Source of the DNA: Xylophilus sp042867185
GTDB taxonomy: Bacteria > Pseudomonadota > Gammaproteobacteria > Burkholderiales > Burkholderiaceae_C
DNA length: 64,000 nt
Reading direction: 5' to 3'
Assembly: GCA_042867185.1 (NCBI GenBank)
Contig: JBHZQV010000019.1
Location: 30,463 to 94,462, forward strand
This document shows, piece after piece, positions 34,738 to 43,603 of the stretch. The notes beneath the pieces are model-generated. The model did not search any database, was not told the origin of the DNA, and saw nothing but the letters and a program-made list of their open reading frames with translations. Positions within the stretch are counted from its first letter, which is position 1; each line of letters starts with the position of its first letter. The position numbers were made by a program, and so were the translations under genes.

Positions 34738-35097
34738 TCAGGAGTTCGCCGCCAAGGGATGGCGTGAACTCCATTTGGGCTTTTCTATCGTGCCAGGCGA
34801 TTGCGAACCCATCGGGTTGACCTGGAGCGCAAGCGTCCAACGCTCGCAGGGCCTGGGGGGAAACGCGACCGTCTCGTGGGCTGTCGCATCTGCCGAAGGC
34901 TGTGCGAGCTGGTGGAACTGGCAAGCGCCACCCGGCTCGTCGTTGTGGGTCAGGAGTGCCGTGATCTCCGGGGCTGCGCCCGCACCCGCTGCCAGGGCGA
35001 GGACGCCCACATCGTCTCCAAGCTCATGCTCTTGCGCCAAACCCCACTGGAGCGGCAGCACCATCAGCATGAAGACAATGACGAGACGATGGAACAT
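34738..35097 (-). CDS. czcI: CzcI-like secreted small protein
   Basis: 119 residues with an N-terminal signal (MFHRLVIVFMLMVLPLQWGLA, cleavage about residue 22) and a mature part that keeps scattered His and Cys (LTHNDEPGGACQFHQLAQ), in the position of CzcI in Cupriavidus-type czcICBA operons. CzcI is thought to tune czc expression. Only the shape and context support the name; sequence identity was not tested. Confidence 0.65.
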   Translation of the reverse strand: MFHRLVIVFMLMVLPLQWGLAQEHELGDDVGVLALAAGAGAAPEITALLTHNDEPGGACQFHQLAQPSADATAHETVAFPPRPCERWTLALQVNPMGSQSPGTIEKPKWSSRHPLAANS

Positions 35098-35131
35098 TCA
35101 GCGCATTCTAGGGGCCGAATTCAGCCATCTG

Positions 35132-36499
35132 CTAGACACTCCCCGCAAAAGCCCGGCGCACTGCCACCGCGGCATCCCATTGCGCCCCATTGCCTTGTAA
35201 GAGCGCATCCTTGCTCTTCATGGCACGTCGCTGTGTATCCAGCAGGGTGTTGATGTCTACCAAGCCGGCATCGAACATTCGAACAATTTGTCGCGCCGCC
35301 TGATCGCTGGCGATCTCCATCTGGACCAGTGATACAGAGCTTTCCCGCGCACTGCGGAATCGCTTGACAGCTACATCCGCATCGGCCAGGGCCGAGAGCA
35401 TCGCTTTCTCGTACTCCGCCATGGATTCTTGCACCCGTGATTCATGCACAGCGATGTTGGCGCGGATACGTCCACCATCAAAGATAGGCATGGACAAGGA
35501 GATCCCATAACCGATGGTGACGACGGGAGACGCACTGGCCCCCTGAGAAAGTCGCTCTTTCCGACCACTCCAGTCCAGCTGAATTCGAGGATAGATATCT
35601 CGCTTTGCAATGCCCAGACGAGCAGCTGCAGCCTCTACCGCGGAGGCCTGACGCTGCACGTCGGGACGACGCTCCAGCAGGTCCATAGAAATGAGAGAAG
35701 GCATATCCATCGCAGGCGTTCGGGCACCAGCAGCAAACGTGATGTTTGCGGGGAGATCATCGGCACCCAGCAACAGCGCCAGTTGTCGCTGCTTCACTTC
35801 GCGCAATCCCTTCATTTGCTTCAGTTCTGCCTCTTCCTGCGCGAACTCCCCACGCAGGCGAGTCGCATCCACTTCAGCAGATTGCCCAGCATGGAATCGA
35901 CGCTGCGCTACCACTATCTGCCGCGCCAAAATGTCGAGCGCACGCGCGGCGGCAGCCTCTCTCTGCAAAGAAACACCGATATCGAAATACGCGGTGGCGA
36001 CCTCCGCAGCAATCGAAATTCTCGAGGCCTTCCGAGTGAGCACCGCTGCATCCGCATCCAGCTGGGCCGCCGTCGCCCCCAGGGTTTTCTCCCCGAGATA
36101 GTCGAGTTCCCAGTTCGCACGGAACCCCGCATGAGCCAGATCAGCCTTCGGAAACGCGCTGGATTCGCGGCCGCGGCGCATACCAGCAGACAAGCCGACC
36201 TGAGGAAATCGTTCAGCGTCGGCGCCAGCCAAGAGCGCGCGAGCCTGCACCACGCGAGCCGTCGCGATCCGCAAATCTTGATTGGCACTCAGCGCAGTCT
36301 CCACCAAGCGGTCGAGTTCGGGGTTTTCGAACGCCCGCCACCAAGGATCGTTATCCGTCAGGCTGAAAGCCACGTCTGCGGAGCCCTGCTCCTTTGAGAC
36401 CGGCAATGCTTCTGACCGAGAAGGGGCTGTGCTGCATCCCGAAAGAAGGGAAAGTGCAAGGGCGATCAAGCACGAATTTTTAAAAAAAGATGGGCGCAT
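35132..36499 (-). CDS. Outer-membrane efflux lipoprotein, NodT/OprM family
   Basis: 455 residues beginning MRPSFFKNSCLIALALSLLSGC, a lipoprotein signal with lipobox LLSGC. TolC-like domains follow, with NPELDRLVETALSANQDLRIA and ERRPDVQRQASAVEAAAARLGIAKRD as the family signature. It is the outer-membrane partner for the RND pump encoded divergently at 37147-41426, although it lies on the other strand. The lower GC and different codon use from czc suggest a separate origin. It ends only 34 bases before czcI. Confidence 0.93.
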   Translation of the reverse strand: MRPSFFKNSCLIALALSLLSGCSTAPSRSEALPVSKEQGSADVAFSLTDNDPWWRAFENPELDRLVETALSANQDLRIATARVVQARALLAGADAERFPQVGLSAGMRRGRESSAFPKADLAHAGFRANWELDYLGEKTLGATAAQLDADAAVLTRKASRISIAAEVATAYFDIGVSLQREAAAARALDILARQIVVAQRRFHAGQSAEVDATRLRGEFAQEEAELKQMKGLREVKQRQLALLLGADDLPANITFAAGARTPAMDMPSLISMDLLERRPDVQRQASAVEAAAARLGIAKRDIYPRIQLDWSGRKERLSQGASASPVVTIGYGISLSMPIFDGGRIRANIAVHESRVQESMAEYEKAMLSALADADVAVKRFRSARESSVSLVQMEIASDQAARQIVRMFDAGLVDINTLLDTQRRAMKSKDALLQGNGAQWDAAVAVRRAFAGSV

Positions 36500-36537
36500 G
36501 GTGCTGTGCGTATGAAGTTTTCGTAGGATCACTACTA

Positions 36538-36553
36538 TACTGCACGTGCAGTA
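36538..36553. promoter_or_regulatory. Perfect 16-bp palindrome, probable TetR operator
   Basis: TACTGCACGTGCAGTA lies between the divergent oprM-type gene and the tetR gene, 23 bases before the tetR start codon, where it would overlap either promoter. A perfect palindrome of this size in a divergent TetR region is the usual autoregulatory operator. Confidence 0.8.
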
Positions 36554-36575
36554 CACTTCACATGAGGATTTCGCC

Positions 36576-37121
36576 ATGCCATCTGCCCCCGCACGCATCA
36601 ATGCCAAAGAACGCCTGATAGAGACAGCCATGGACATCATTTCGAACCAAGGTGTCCAGGAACTGACGCTGGAGGCCGTCGCTGCGGCAGCCGGTGTGAC
36701 GAAAGGGGGACTGATCTACCACTTCAAGACGAAGGATGAGTTGCTGGTCGCGCTGGTCGCGCACATGTTGGAGCAGGACAAACTCCGCACCGATCGCATC
36801 AGCGGCACTCCTAAAGCCCTCCTCCAATCGTGGATCGATGAGGTTTTCGATATGTCGCCTAAAGAGAGCCTGCTGCGAGCGAATCTCCTCAGCGCAGCTT
36901 CAAGCCATCCGCAGTTGGTAGGCCTGGTTCGCGAGCGATACGAGCAGGGATACCGGCACTTGCAGAGCGTGACGGGTTCAAAAGCCGGCCTTGCCGTCGC
37001 AATCGCCGTGGCAACCGACGGCATCGCGTTGCTCGAACTCATGAACCTGTGCCGTTTCACTACGGCACAACGCGAATCCCTGCGTTCGGCCTTGGCTGTA
37101 CTTGCGCAGCAGATCGATTGA
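36576..37121 (+). CDS. TetR-family transcriptional regulator
   Basis: 181 residues. The N-terminal helix-turn-helix (AKERLIETAMDIISNQGVQELTLEAVAAAAGVTKGGLIYHFKTKDEL) is classical TetR, with the rest a helical ligand-binding domain of the short TetR_C type. The start at ATG 36576 is supported by GAGGA 8 bases before it; the GTG at 36546 lies inside the palindrome and is rejected. It probably represses both the divergent oprM and the downstream pump genes. Confidence 0.9.
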   Translation: MPSAPARINAKERLIETAMDIISNQGVQELTLEAVAAAAGVTKGGLIYHFKTKDELLVALVAHMLEQDKLRTDRISGTPKALLQSWIDEVFDMSPKESLLRANLLSAASSHPQLVGLVRERYEQGYRHLQSVTGSKAGLAVAIAVATDGIALLELMNLCRFTTAQRESLRSALAVLAQQID

Positions 37122-37146
37122 TTCCATTGACCAGGAGCCCTTCGTC

Positions 37147-38328
37147 ATGCCATCGAATATCCGCAAGGCCGCACTCGCCCTGCTCACAACAGTCGTCGCA
37201 GGCTGCCACCAGCCACCGGTCGGCCACAAGGTGGCCGCAATGGCCATCCTGGCCGGCCTTCTTTCCGGCTGTTCTCCCTCGCCCGCAACCAAGATGTCTG
37301 CACCCAGGCCCGTGAAGCTGGAGGTCGTCGCATTCGCTCCAAGTGTCGCGAGCGACTCGTTCGTTGGCACGCTGCGCGCGCATCAACGTGCCGACCTCGG
37401 CTTCGAATCACCAGGGCGCATTGCCTCCATATCGGTGGACGTGGGCGACCGTGTCCGTGCGGGAGACGTGCTCGCACGACTGGACGAAGCGCCCGCCAAA
37501 TGGCGCCTGGAAAAAGCGGAGGCCGATCGTGCAGCCGCTGTGGCCACGCTCGAAGAGCGCACCACTCAACTCCGTCAGAACGAGTCACTGGCCCAGGACC
37601 ACATCATCTCCGCGGTTGCACTGGAGTCTGTGCGATCCCAGCATCGTCTCGCGTTGAGCCAACTCCAAGCCGCCGATGCCACCCTCTCTCAGGCACGCCG
37701 GGACTTGGCACTTTCTCGCATCACCGCACCTTTCGACGGGGAAATCGTAGGGCGTGCGGCCCAACCGCATACCGATGTCGGAACAAACCAGCCGGTCCTG
37801 CAGATCGAGAATCGCAAAGCGCTGGATGTGATCGTGATGCTGCCTGAGGACGTCGCCCGCCGCATGGCCCCAGGGCAGCGTGGCAACGCGGTCATCAGAG
37901 AGGGGGCAGTCGAACAACAAAAGCTTGCATTGACGTTAGAGCGCATCTCGACACGCAGTGAGAACGGGTCTCTCGTCCAAGGCATTTTTCGGATCGATGG
38001 AAAAACGAGCGATCTGAAAAGCGGAAGCATTGTTTCAGTCACGCTGCCAGGGGAGGCGCGCGAACAACTATCCGTGCCATCCGCGGCGCTTCTTCCGTCC
38101 GATCAAAAGGGACAGGGGGCGGTCTTCGTTCTGGATGCTGTTCAGAACAAGGTGGCGCGCAGGCTGGTGCGCTACGGAGACGGAGTGCTGTCCAAAGGGC
38201 GTATCGCTATCACGTCCGGCCTTTCCGACGGTGAGCGGGTTGTGGTCGCGGGCGCAGCGTTTCTCGCCGAAGGCGACGCCGCCGTGGAGCATCACCCCAC
38301 CACGGTACTGCGGAGTGTGCAGCCATGA
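37147..38328 (+). CDS. RND efflux membrane fusion lipoprotein (MexA/HlyD-like)
   Basis: 393 residues, the periplasmic adaptor of the pump. LRAHQRADLGFESPGRI, VGDRVRAGDVLARLD and LALSRITAPFDGEIV mark the barrel-sandwich and hairpin. The N terminus is odd: it contains two lipobox-like cysteines, one in VVAGC at about residue 20 and another in LLSGC at about 42, the second preceded by its own Met (codon 32) and hydrophobic stretch. Either signal could be the working one. It overlaps the pump gene by ATGA. Confidence 0.9.
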   Translation: MPSNIRKAALALLTTVVAGCHQPPVGHKVAAMAILAGLLSGCSPSPATKMSAPRPVKLEVVAFAPSVASDSFVGTLRAHQRADLGFESPGRIASISVDVGDRVRAGDVLARLDEAPAKWRLEKAEADRAAAVATLEERTTQLRQNESLAQDHIISAVALESVRSQHRLALSQLQAADATLSQARRDLALSRITAPFDGEIVGRAAQPHTDVGTNQPVLQIENRKALDVIVMLPEDVARRMAPGQRGNAVIREGAVEQQKLALTLERISTRSENGSLVQGIFRIDGKTSDLKSGSIVSVTLPGEAREQLSVPSAALLPSDQKGQGAVFVLDAVQNKVARRLVRYGDGVLSKGRIAITSGLSDGERVVVAGAAFLAEGDAAVEHHPTTVLRSVQP

Positions 38329-41300
38329 AGCTCACGAACTATGCCCTGAACTCCAGCCGACTGACTTTTTTCCTGACGGCACTTGTGCTCGTCGCTGGCG
38401 TAATTGCGTTTCTTCGCTTCCCTTCCGAAGAGGAGCCTTCCGTCACTATCCGCGAAGCGCTGCTCTATGTGAGCAACCCAGGTCTTCCGGCAGAGCGCAT
38501 GGAGCAACTTGTGGTCAGGCCGATAGAAGAACGCGTGCGTGAGCTGCCTGAAATCAAAAACATTGTGAGTACGGTGCGAACAGGTGGCGCCTTCCTGCAA
38601 GTGACAATTCATCAACGCTATGACAACCTGCCGGAGATATGGCAAAAAGTCCGCAATAAGGTGAACGAGGTGTCGCCGCAGTTCCCGGTCGGTACGGCGC
38701 CCTACTCGATGAACGATGACTTCGGTCGGGTCGCCGTCGCATCCATTGCCGTGACGGCACCGGACTACAGCATGAGTGAAATGCGCGAACCGCTCAAGCA
38801 ACTGCGTGATCGTCTTTATGAACTGCCCGGTGTTCAGGGCGTCGATTTCCACGGACTTCAGGACGATCGCGTCTATATCGAATTTGACCGGGAGCGGCTG
38901 GCAGGCCTGGGTCTTGGCGTTCCGGCAGTGGTACAGCAACTTCAGCAGCAAAACGTAGTGGCCTCAGGAGGGCAAGTGGTGCTGGGCGGAATCAACAGTG
39001 CGCTCGTGGCATCGGGCGAGATTTCGTCGGTGCAGGCACTGCGCGATTTCTTAATCAAGGTTCCCTCGCCCCAAAACCGCGAAGACAACACGGTGCGTCT
39101 GGGCAACGTTGCGCGGGTCCAGGTACGCCCGGCAGATCCACCCGAGTCTGCAGCGTTCTATCGGGGCGAGCCAGCGGTGGTACTCAGCGTATCGATGCGC
39201 CAGGGACAGAACATACAGGCGTTCGGTCGCGCACTGAAGGAGCGAATCGGAGAACTTCAGCAGATGCTGCCGGTGGGCTTCACCTTGAACTACGTGACAT
39301 TCCAGGCGGACGTGGTAGACCGTGAGATGGGCAAGATGAATCGCGTGATGGGCGAGACAATTGCCATCGTCATGACCGTCGTCGTGCTGTTCCTCGGTTG
39401 GCGTGCAGGCGTGATCGTCGGCAGCATCGTGCCACTTACGATCCTCGGGACGTTGTTGGCGATGCAGGCCCTGGGCATTTCATTGCATAGCGTGTCCATG
39501 GCCGCCATCATCATCGCCCTGGGCCTGTTGGTCGACAACGGAATCGTGATCGCCGAGGACATCGAACGCAGGCTGATGTCCGGCGAAGAGCGGCGTAGCG
39601 CCTGCATCAACGCAGGCTCCACGCTGGCGGTGCCGCTGCTGACCTCTTCGCTCGTCATCATTTTTGCGTTCTCTCCATTCTTCTTTGGCAACACGTCAAT
39701 CAACGAGTATTTGCGCCCCCTGGTTGTCGTGCTCGCTCTGGCGCTCATGGGCTCCTGGTTGCTTTGTCTGACGGTGACGCCACTGCTGTGCTACTACTTT
39801 CTGAAACCGTCGCATCATGCGGCGCACGAGGGTGCAGAGGAGGCACGCTTTTACCAGTGGTATCGACGAGGCATCGCGTGGGTACTTGACCACAAGCCAG
39901 TTTTTCTCAGCGCAATGGGTGCATTGTTGGCCGGGGCATTGCTGCTGTTGGGATCCGTACCGGCAGGCTTTCTACCCAAGTCGGACAGACCGCAATATCA
40001 AATTTCGATCGAACTCCCTCCGGGTAGTGACTCTCGTGCCACGCAGGAGAAAGTGCAGGCGATCAGCAGGTGGCTCGCCGACTCGAAGGTCAATCCAGAC
40101 GTGAATTCCAGCATAGGCTATGTGGCAGACGGCGGCCCACGCATCATCCTGGGCCTGAACCCTCCGCTGTCAGCGCTGCATGTCGGCTACTTCACCGTCG
40201 GAGTCGTGAACAAGGACGCCGTGGGCGACTCGATTGCACGAACCCAAGCGTATCTCGCCGAAGCACACCCCGAAGTTCGGGCGGATGTAAGCCGCTTCTC
40301 TCTGGGCTCTACCGATTCCGGCACCGTCGCGTACCGCATTTCCGGTCCCGACGAGAAGGTACTGCAGCGCATTGGAAACCAGCTGAAGCAAGCGCTCAAC
40401 AGCGTGCCCGACGTGGTCGCCGTGCGCGATGACTGGGGAACGCGCGTACCACGCGTTACCGTCGCGATCGACCAGGCGAAAGCCCGCAAGCTTGGGATCA
40501 CGACCGAGGATGTGGCCACATCTCTCTCTATGCATTTCACAGGAGTCGATGTATCCGTTCTGCGTGATGGTGACACCCTGGTGCCTTTGGTCGTGCGTGG
40601 CTCGCAGGAAGAGCGTGGCCATCCCGAGCAACTCGCCAACACATTGGTGTATCCGAGCTCGGGCGGTACGCCGGTGCCGTTGTCTGCGCTGGCACAGGTT
40701 GCCCTGCAGTCGGAACCGTCGGTAATCAAGCGCCGAAACCTTTCGCGGACGCTGACGGTACAGGGACGTAGCACGAAAGAAACGGCCCAGCAGGTCGCAG
40801 ACCGCTTGACGCCCGCTGTAGCAAAAATGGATGTGCCCCCTGCCTATCGCATTGAACTCGGCGCAGAAATCGAGGACGCCGCCGAGGCCAACATAGCGCT
40901 GAGTCAATACATGCCGCATGCAGCGGTTGCCATGGTCATTCTCTTCATATGGCAGTTCGGCTCGTTCCGCAAGCTGACACTGATTCTGACCATCATCCCG
41001 TTCGCATTGATCGGCGTAGGCCCTGCACTGAAAATTGCAGGCGAGCCTCTGGGTTTCATGGCTAATTTTGGCCTCCTCTCACTGGCCGGCATCATCGTGA
41101 ACAACGCCGTCCTCTTGCTGGAACGCATCGAGGCGGAGCTGCACGCAGGACGCTCTTCCCGCGAAGCAATAGTCACCTCGGCCGTACAGAGACTGCGGCC
41201 CATCGTGATGACCAAATTGACCTGTGTGGCGGGTCTGGTTCCGCTTTTGCTGTTCGGCGGACCTCTGTGGTCGGGCATGGCGGTCACCATCATCGGTGGC

Positions 41301-41426
41301 CTTGCGCTCGGCACGCTCGTCACGCTCGGCATGGTGCCGGTCCTCTACGAACTTTTCTTCGACAGCCGTTTGTCTCGCTGGTTGGCAAGCCGGCAGGGGC
41401 GTTCCGCTGCGCACTCTCCGGCATGA
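38325..41426 (+). CDS. RND efflux permease (HAE-1-like multidrug type)
   Basis: 1033 residues with the RND topology of the hydrophobe/amphiphile branch. TM4 contains GLLVDNGIVIAEDIE with the proton-relay Asp, unlike the DFGIIVDG of the CzcA above. The FPSEEEPSVTIREALL N-terminal segment is typical of the shorter RND permeases of betaproteobacteria. Substrates cannot be deduced. It belongs to the operon tetR-mfp-rnd and is followed by a MipA/OmpV gene. Confidence 0.92.
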   Translation: MKLTNYALNSSRLTFFLTALVLVAGVIAFLRFPSEEEPSVTIREALLYVSNPGLPAERMEQLVVRPIEERVRELPEIKNIVSTVRTGGAFLQVTIHQRYDNLPEIWQKVRNKVNEVSPQFPVGTAPYSMNDDFGRVAVASIAVTAPDYSMSEMREPLKQLRDRLYELPGVQGVDFHGLQDDRVYIEFDRERLAGLGLGVPAVVQQLQQQNVVASGGQVVLGGINSALVASGEISSVQALRDFLIKVPSPQNREDNTVRLGNVARVQVRPADPPESAAFYRGEPAVVLSVSMRQGQNIQAFGRALKERIGELQQMLPVGFTLNYVTFQADVVDREMGKMNRVMGETIAIVMTVVVLFLGWRAGVIVGSIVPLTILGTLLAMQALGISLHSVSMAAIIIALGLLVDNGIVIAEDIERRLMSGEERRSACINAGSTLAVPLLTSSLVIIFAFSPFFFGNTSINEYLRPLVVVLALALMGSWLLCLTVTPLLCYYFLKPSHHAAHEGAEEARFYQWYRRGIAWVLDHKPVFLSAMGALLAGALLLLGSVPAGFLPKSDRPQYQISIELPPGSDSRATQEKVQAISRWLADSKVNPDVNSSIGYVADGGPRIILGLNPPLSALHVGYFTVGVVNKDAVGDSIARTQAYLAEAHPEVRADVSRFSLGSTDSGTVAYRISGPDEKVLQRIGNQLKQALNSVPDVVAVRDDWGTRVPRVTVAIDQAKARKLGITTEDVATSLSMHFTGVDVSVLRDGDTLVPLVVRGSQEERGHPEQLANTLVYPSSGGTPVPLSALAQVALQSEPSVIKRRNLSRTLTVQGRSTKETAQQVADRLTPAVAKMDVPPAYRIELGAEIEDAAEANIALSQYMPHAAVAMVILFIWQFGSFRKLTLILTIIPFALIGVGPALKIAGEPLGFMANFGLLSLAGIIVNNAVLLLERIEAELHAGRSSREAIVTSAVQRLRPIVMTKLTCVAGLVPLLLFGGPLWSGMAVTIIGGLALGTLVTLGMVPVLYELFFDSRLSRWLASRQGRSAAHSPA

Positions 41427-41609
41427 GCCCCCTAAGCAAGCCCGATTCACTACTGCTGTCGATTGCTTCCTTACTGGCTTAGGGCTATCCGTGCAATCGA
41501 TGGTGGTCACCCGACTCCGGTGCCATGCACCAGGGTCGCGGGAGCGGGCGGATTGTTCTCAGCACAAGTCAGTTTCTTTATTCTCTCTCTAGCAAACCAA
41601 GGAAATACC

Positions 41610-42479
41610 ATGTCCTTTTCTCTCTCCAGAATCTCCATCCCCTCCAAGGCGTCTTTGCAGTCGCATCTGCGGGCCGTCATTCCTGGCGTGACTGTCGGGC
41701 TCGCGCTTTTGGCCGCTCTACCGGCCCAAGCCCAGGAAAGTCCCAAGACCGACAGCTCCAGCGTGTTCGGCGATGAGACCAACGTCACGTTGGGGTTGGG
41801 AGTCACGGCCGGTCCGCGCTACATGGGCAGCAAGGAATCAATGGCCAGGCCAGTACCGGTGATCAACATTTCCCGCGGTATTTTCTTTGCGGACAGCATG
41901 CGCGGCGTGGGTGCTGAGTACGCAAGCACCTCCGGCTTCTACATCAGCACGGCACTGAACTACGACTTCGGTCGTGCGGAAAAAAACAGCGATTGGCGAC
42001 CCGGATCGAGCAAGCTCAGGGGCATGGGTGACGTCAAGGGCGCTGCAACTGCAAACCTGTTCGTGGCGCAGCAAATCGCGCCCTGGCTTTCCGTCAACGC
42101 CGACGCTGCGGTGCGCCTTGCGGACGCGCAGGAGCGCGGAAACCGGTACCGCCTGGGCGTGACCGGGACGGTGCTACAGCGCCAACAGGATGTCGTGACA
42201 GTGGGTGCGAACGTGCATGCGGGCGACCAGCGCTACAACCAAGCCTACTTCGGGGTCACGCAGGCGCAAGCTGCACGCACCGCGTTCTCTGCTTACAAGG
42301 CGGAATCAGGGGTTTATGGTTACTCCCTGACGGCGGACTGGAAACATGACTTCGATAAACATTGGTCCATGTATCTGGCCGTGAGTGTGATGGACTTGGG
42401 AGGCAAGGCCAAAAAGAGTCCGCTTGTCATGGAAAAGACGGGGGTCACGGCCATGGCTGCAGTGGGCTATAAATTCTGA
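41610..42479 (+). CDS. MipA/OmpV-family outer-membrane protein
   Basis: 289 residues with a signal peptide ending at AALPAQA and a beta-barrel-like C terminus finishing in aromatic-Phe (AAVGYKF), the outer-membrane sorting signature. MipA/OmpV proteins are scaffolds or adhesin-like porins. The AAGGAAATACC ribosome site is good. It is 183 bases downstream of the RND gene and may be part of the same regulon. Confidence 0.88.
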   Translation: MSFSLSRISIPSKASLQSHLRAVIPGVTVGLALLAALPAQAQESPKTDSSSVFGDETNVTLGLGVTAGPRYMGSKESMARPVPVINISRGIFFADSMRGVGAEYASTSGFYISTALNYDFGRAEKNSDWRPGSSKLRGMGDVKGAATANLFVAQQIAPWLSVNADAAVRLADAQERGNRYRLGVTGTVLQRQQDVVTVGANVHAGDQRYNQAYFGVTQAQAARTAFSAYKAESGVYGYSLTADWKHDFDKHWSMYLAVSVMDLGGKAKKSPLVMEKTGVTAMAAVGYKF

Positions 42480-42645
42480 AATCCATCAGAGGCATTGGAA
42501 GGGTCTGCATACATCCAGGTGCCCCTTGTTTGGCATGGGGGCCGAGTCCTGAGACGATAGGCGCTTGAACCGAGCTTACCTGCCTCGGCCAAAGCCGCTT
42601 TGTGCAGACCTTCCTTCAGACACCGAGTTTTCGAGCTTCATTCCA

Positions 42646-43329
42646 TTGACCCCCTTCCATATCGACGCCGCCATCGTCGACCTCGACGGCACCCTGGTGG
42701 ACACCCTGGGCGATTTCGAGGCCGCGCTGGGCCGCATGCTGGCCGAACGCGGCCGCCCACCGATCGGCCGTGCGGTGCTGTCGCAGATGGTGGGCAAGGG
42801 CTCCGAGCATCTGGTGCAGCTGGCGCTCGTGCACGCCGGCCTGCCCGCCGCCGACCTGCCCGACGCCCTGGCCCGTTACCTGCACCACTATGCCGACGTG
42901 AACGGCCGGCATGCCGACGTGTTTCCCGGCGTGCGCGAAGGGCTGGCGGCGCTGCGGGCCCGGGGCCTGCCGCTGCTCTGTCTGACCAACAAGCCGCACC
43001 GCTTCGCACGCGACCTGCTGGAGGCGCTGGACCTGGGCTGTTATTTCAGCACCGTCTTCGGCGGCGACAGCTTCGCGCGCAAGAAGCCCGATCCGCTGCC
43101 GGTGCGGGAGAGCTGCCTGGCGTTGGGCACCGCGCCCGGCCGCACGCTGATGCTGGGCGACTCCCGCAACGACGCGCAGGCCGCCCGCGCTGCCGGCTGC
43201 CCGGTGGTGCTGGTGACCTACGGCTACAACCACGGCGAGCCGGTGCGGCAGGTCGATGCAGACGGGTTCGTCGATGCGCTGAGCGAGGTTCCCGCCTGGC
43301 TGGCAACCCGCCCGGCGGGCCGCATCTGA
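42646..43329 (+). CDS. gph: Phosphoglycolate phosphatase
   Basis: A HAD-superfamily phosphatase removing phosphate from 2-phosphoglycolate. Motif I is IVDLDGTLVDT, motif II LCLTNKP, motif III KKPDP, motif IV MLGDSRNDAQAA. About 227 residues. There is no ATG in a suitable place; TTG 42646 gives the family start (TPFHIDAAIVDLDG), whereas the open frame reaches back to TTG 42565. The missing ATG could be due to the insertion junction upstream. Normally adjacent to rpe; next are a trp leader and trpE. Confidence 0.9.
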   Translation: MTPFHIDAAIVDLDGTLVDTLGDFEAALGRMLAERGRPPIGRAVLSQMVGKGSEHLVQLALVHAGLPAADLPDALARYLHHYADVNGRHADVFPGVREGLAALRARGLPLLCLTNKPHRFARDLLEALDLGCYFSTVFGGDSFARKKPDPLPVRESCLALGTAPGRTLMLGDSRNDAQAARAAGCPVVLVTYGYNHGEPVRQVDADGFVDALSEVPAWLATRPAGRI

Positions 43330-43380
43330 GGCCCTGCGGCACAGCCGATACGCCGCAAACCCGCTGCTACACTGGCGCGC

Positions 43381-43464
43381 ATGTTCGTTCACCGCACTTT
43401 CCTTGCAGGTCTCAGCGACCGGGGAGCCTGGCCCTGGCGCAAGCCGCCCACACTGCGCACCTGA
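43381..43464 (+). CDS. trp leader peptide upstream of trpE
   Basis: 27 codons: MFVHRTFLAGLSDRGA followed by WPWRKPPTLRT. Two Trp codons in three positions, then stop, 140 bases before trpE, is the layout of a tryptophan attenuator peptide. A -10-like TACACT at about 43371 lies just upstream. Downstream, GGCCCGCGT and ACGCGGGCC can pair, and a T-run follows at 43551-43555. Regulation is inferred, not shown. Confidence 0.6.
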   Translation: MFVHRTFLAGLSDRGAWPWRKPPTLRT

Positions 43465-43603
43465 ACCGCGCGGCCCGCGTTCCCCGCGCTGGCGCCGTGC
43501 ACCCCGTGGCCCCGACGCGGGCCGATCGATTGAACGCGGCATCCCCTCTTTTCCTGCAGCGCCCCGCGCGCACCGGATGCCCGCCTGCCGGAGAACTGTC
43601 CCC

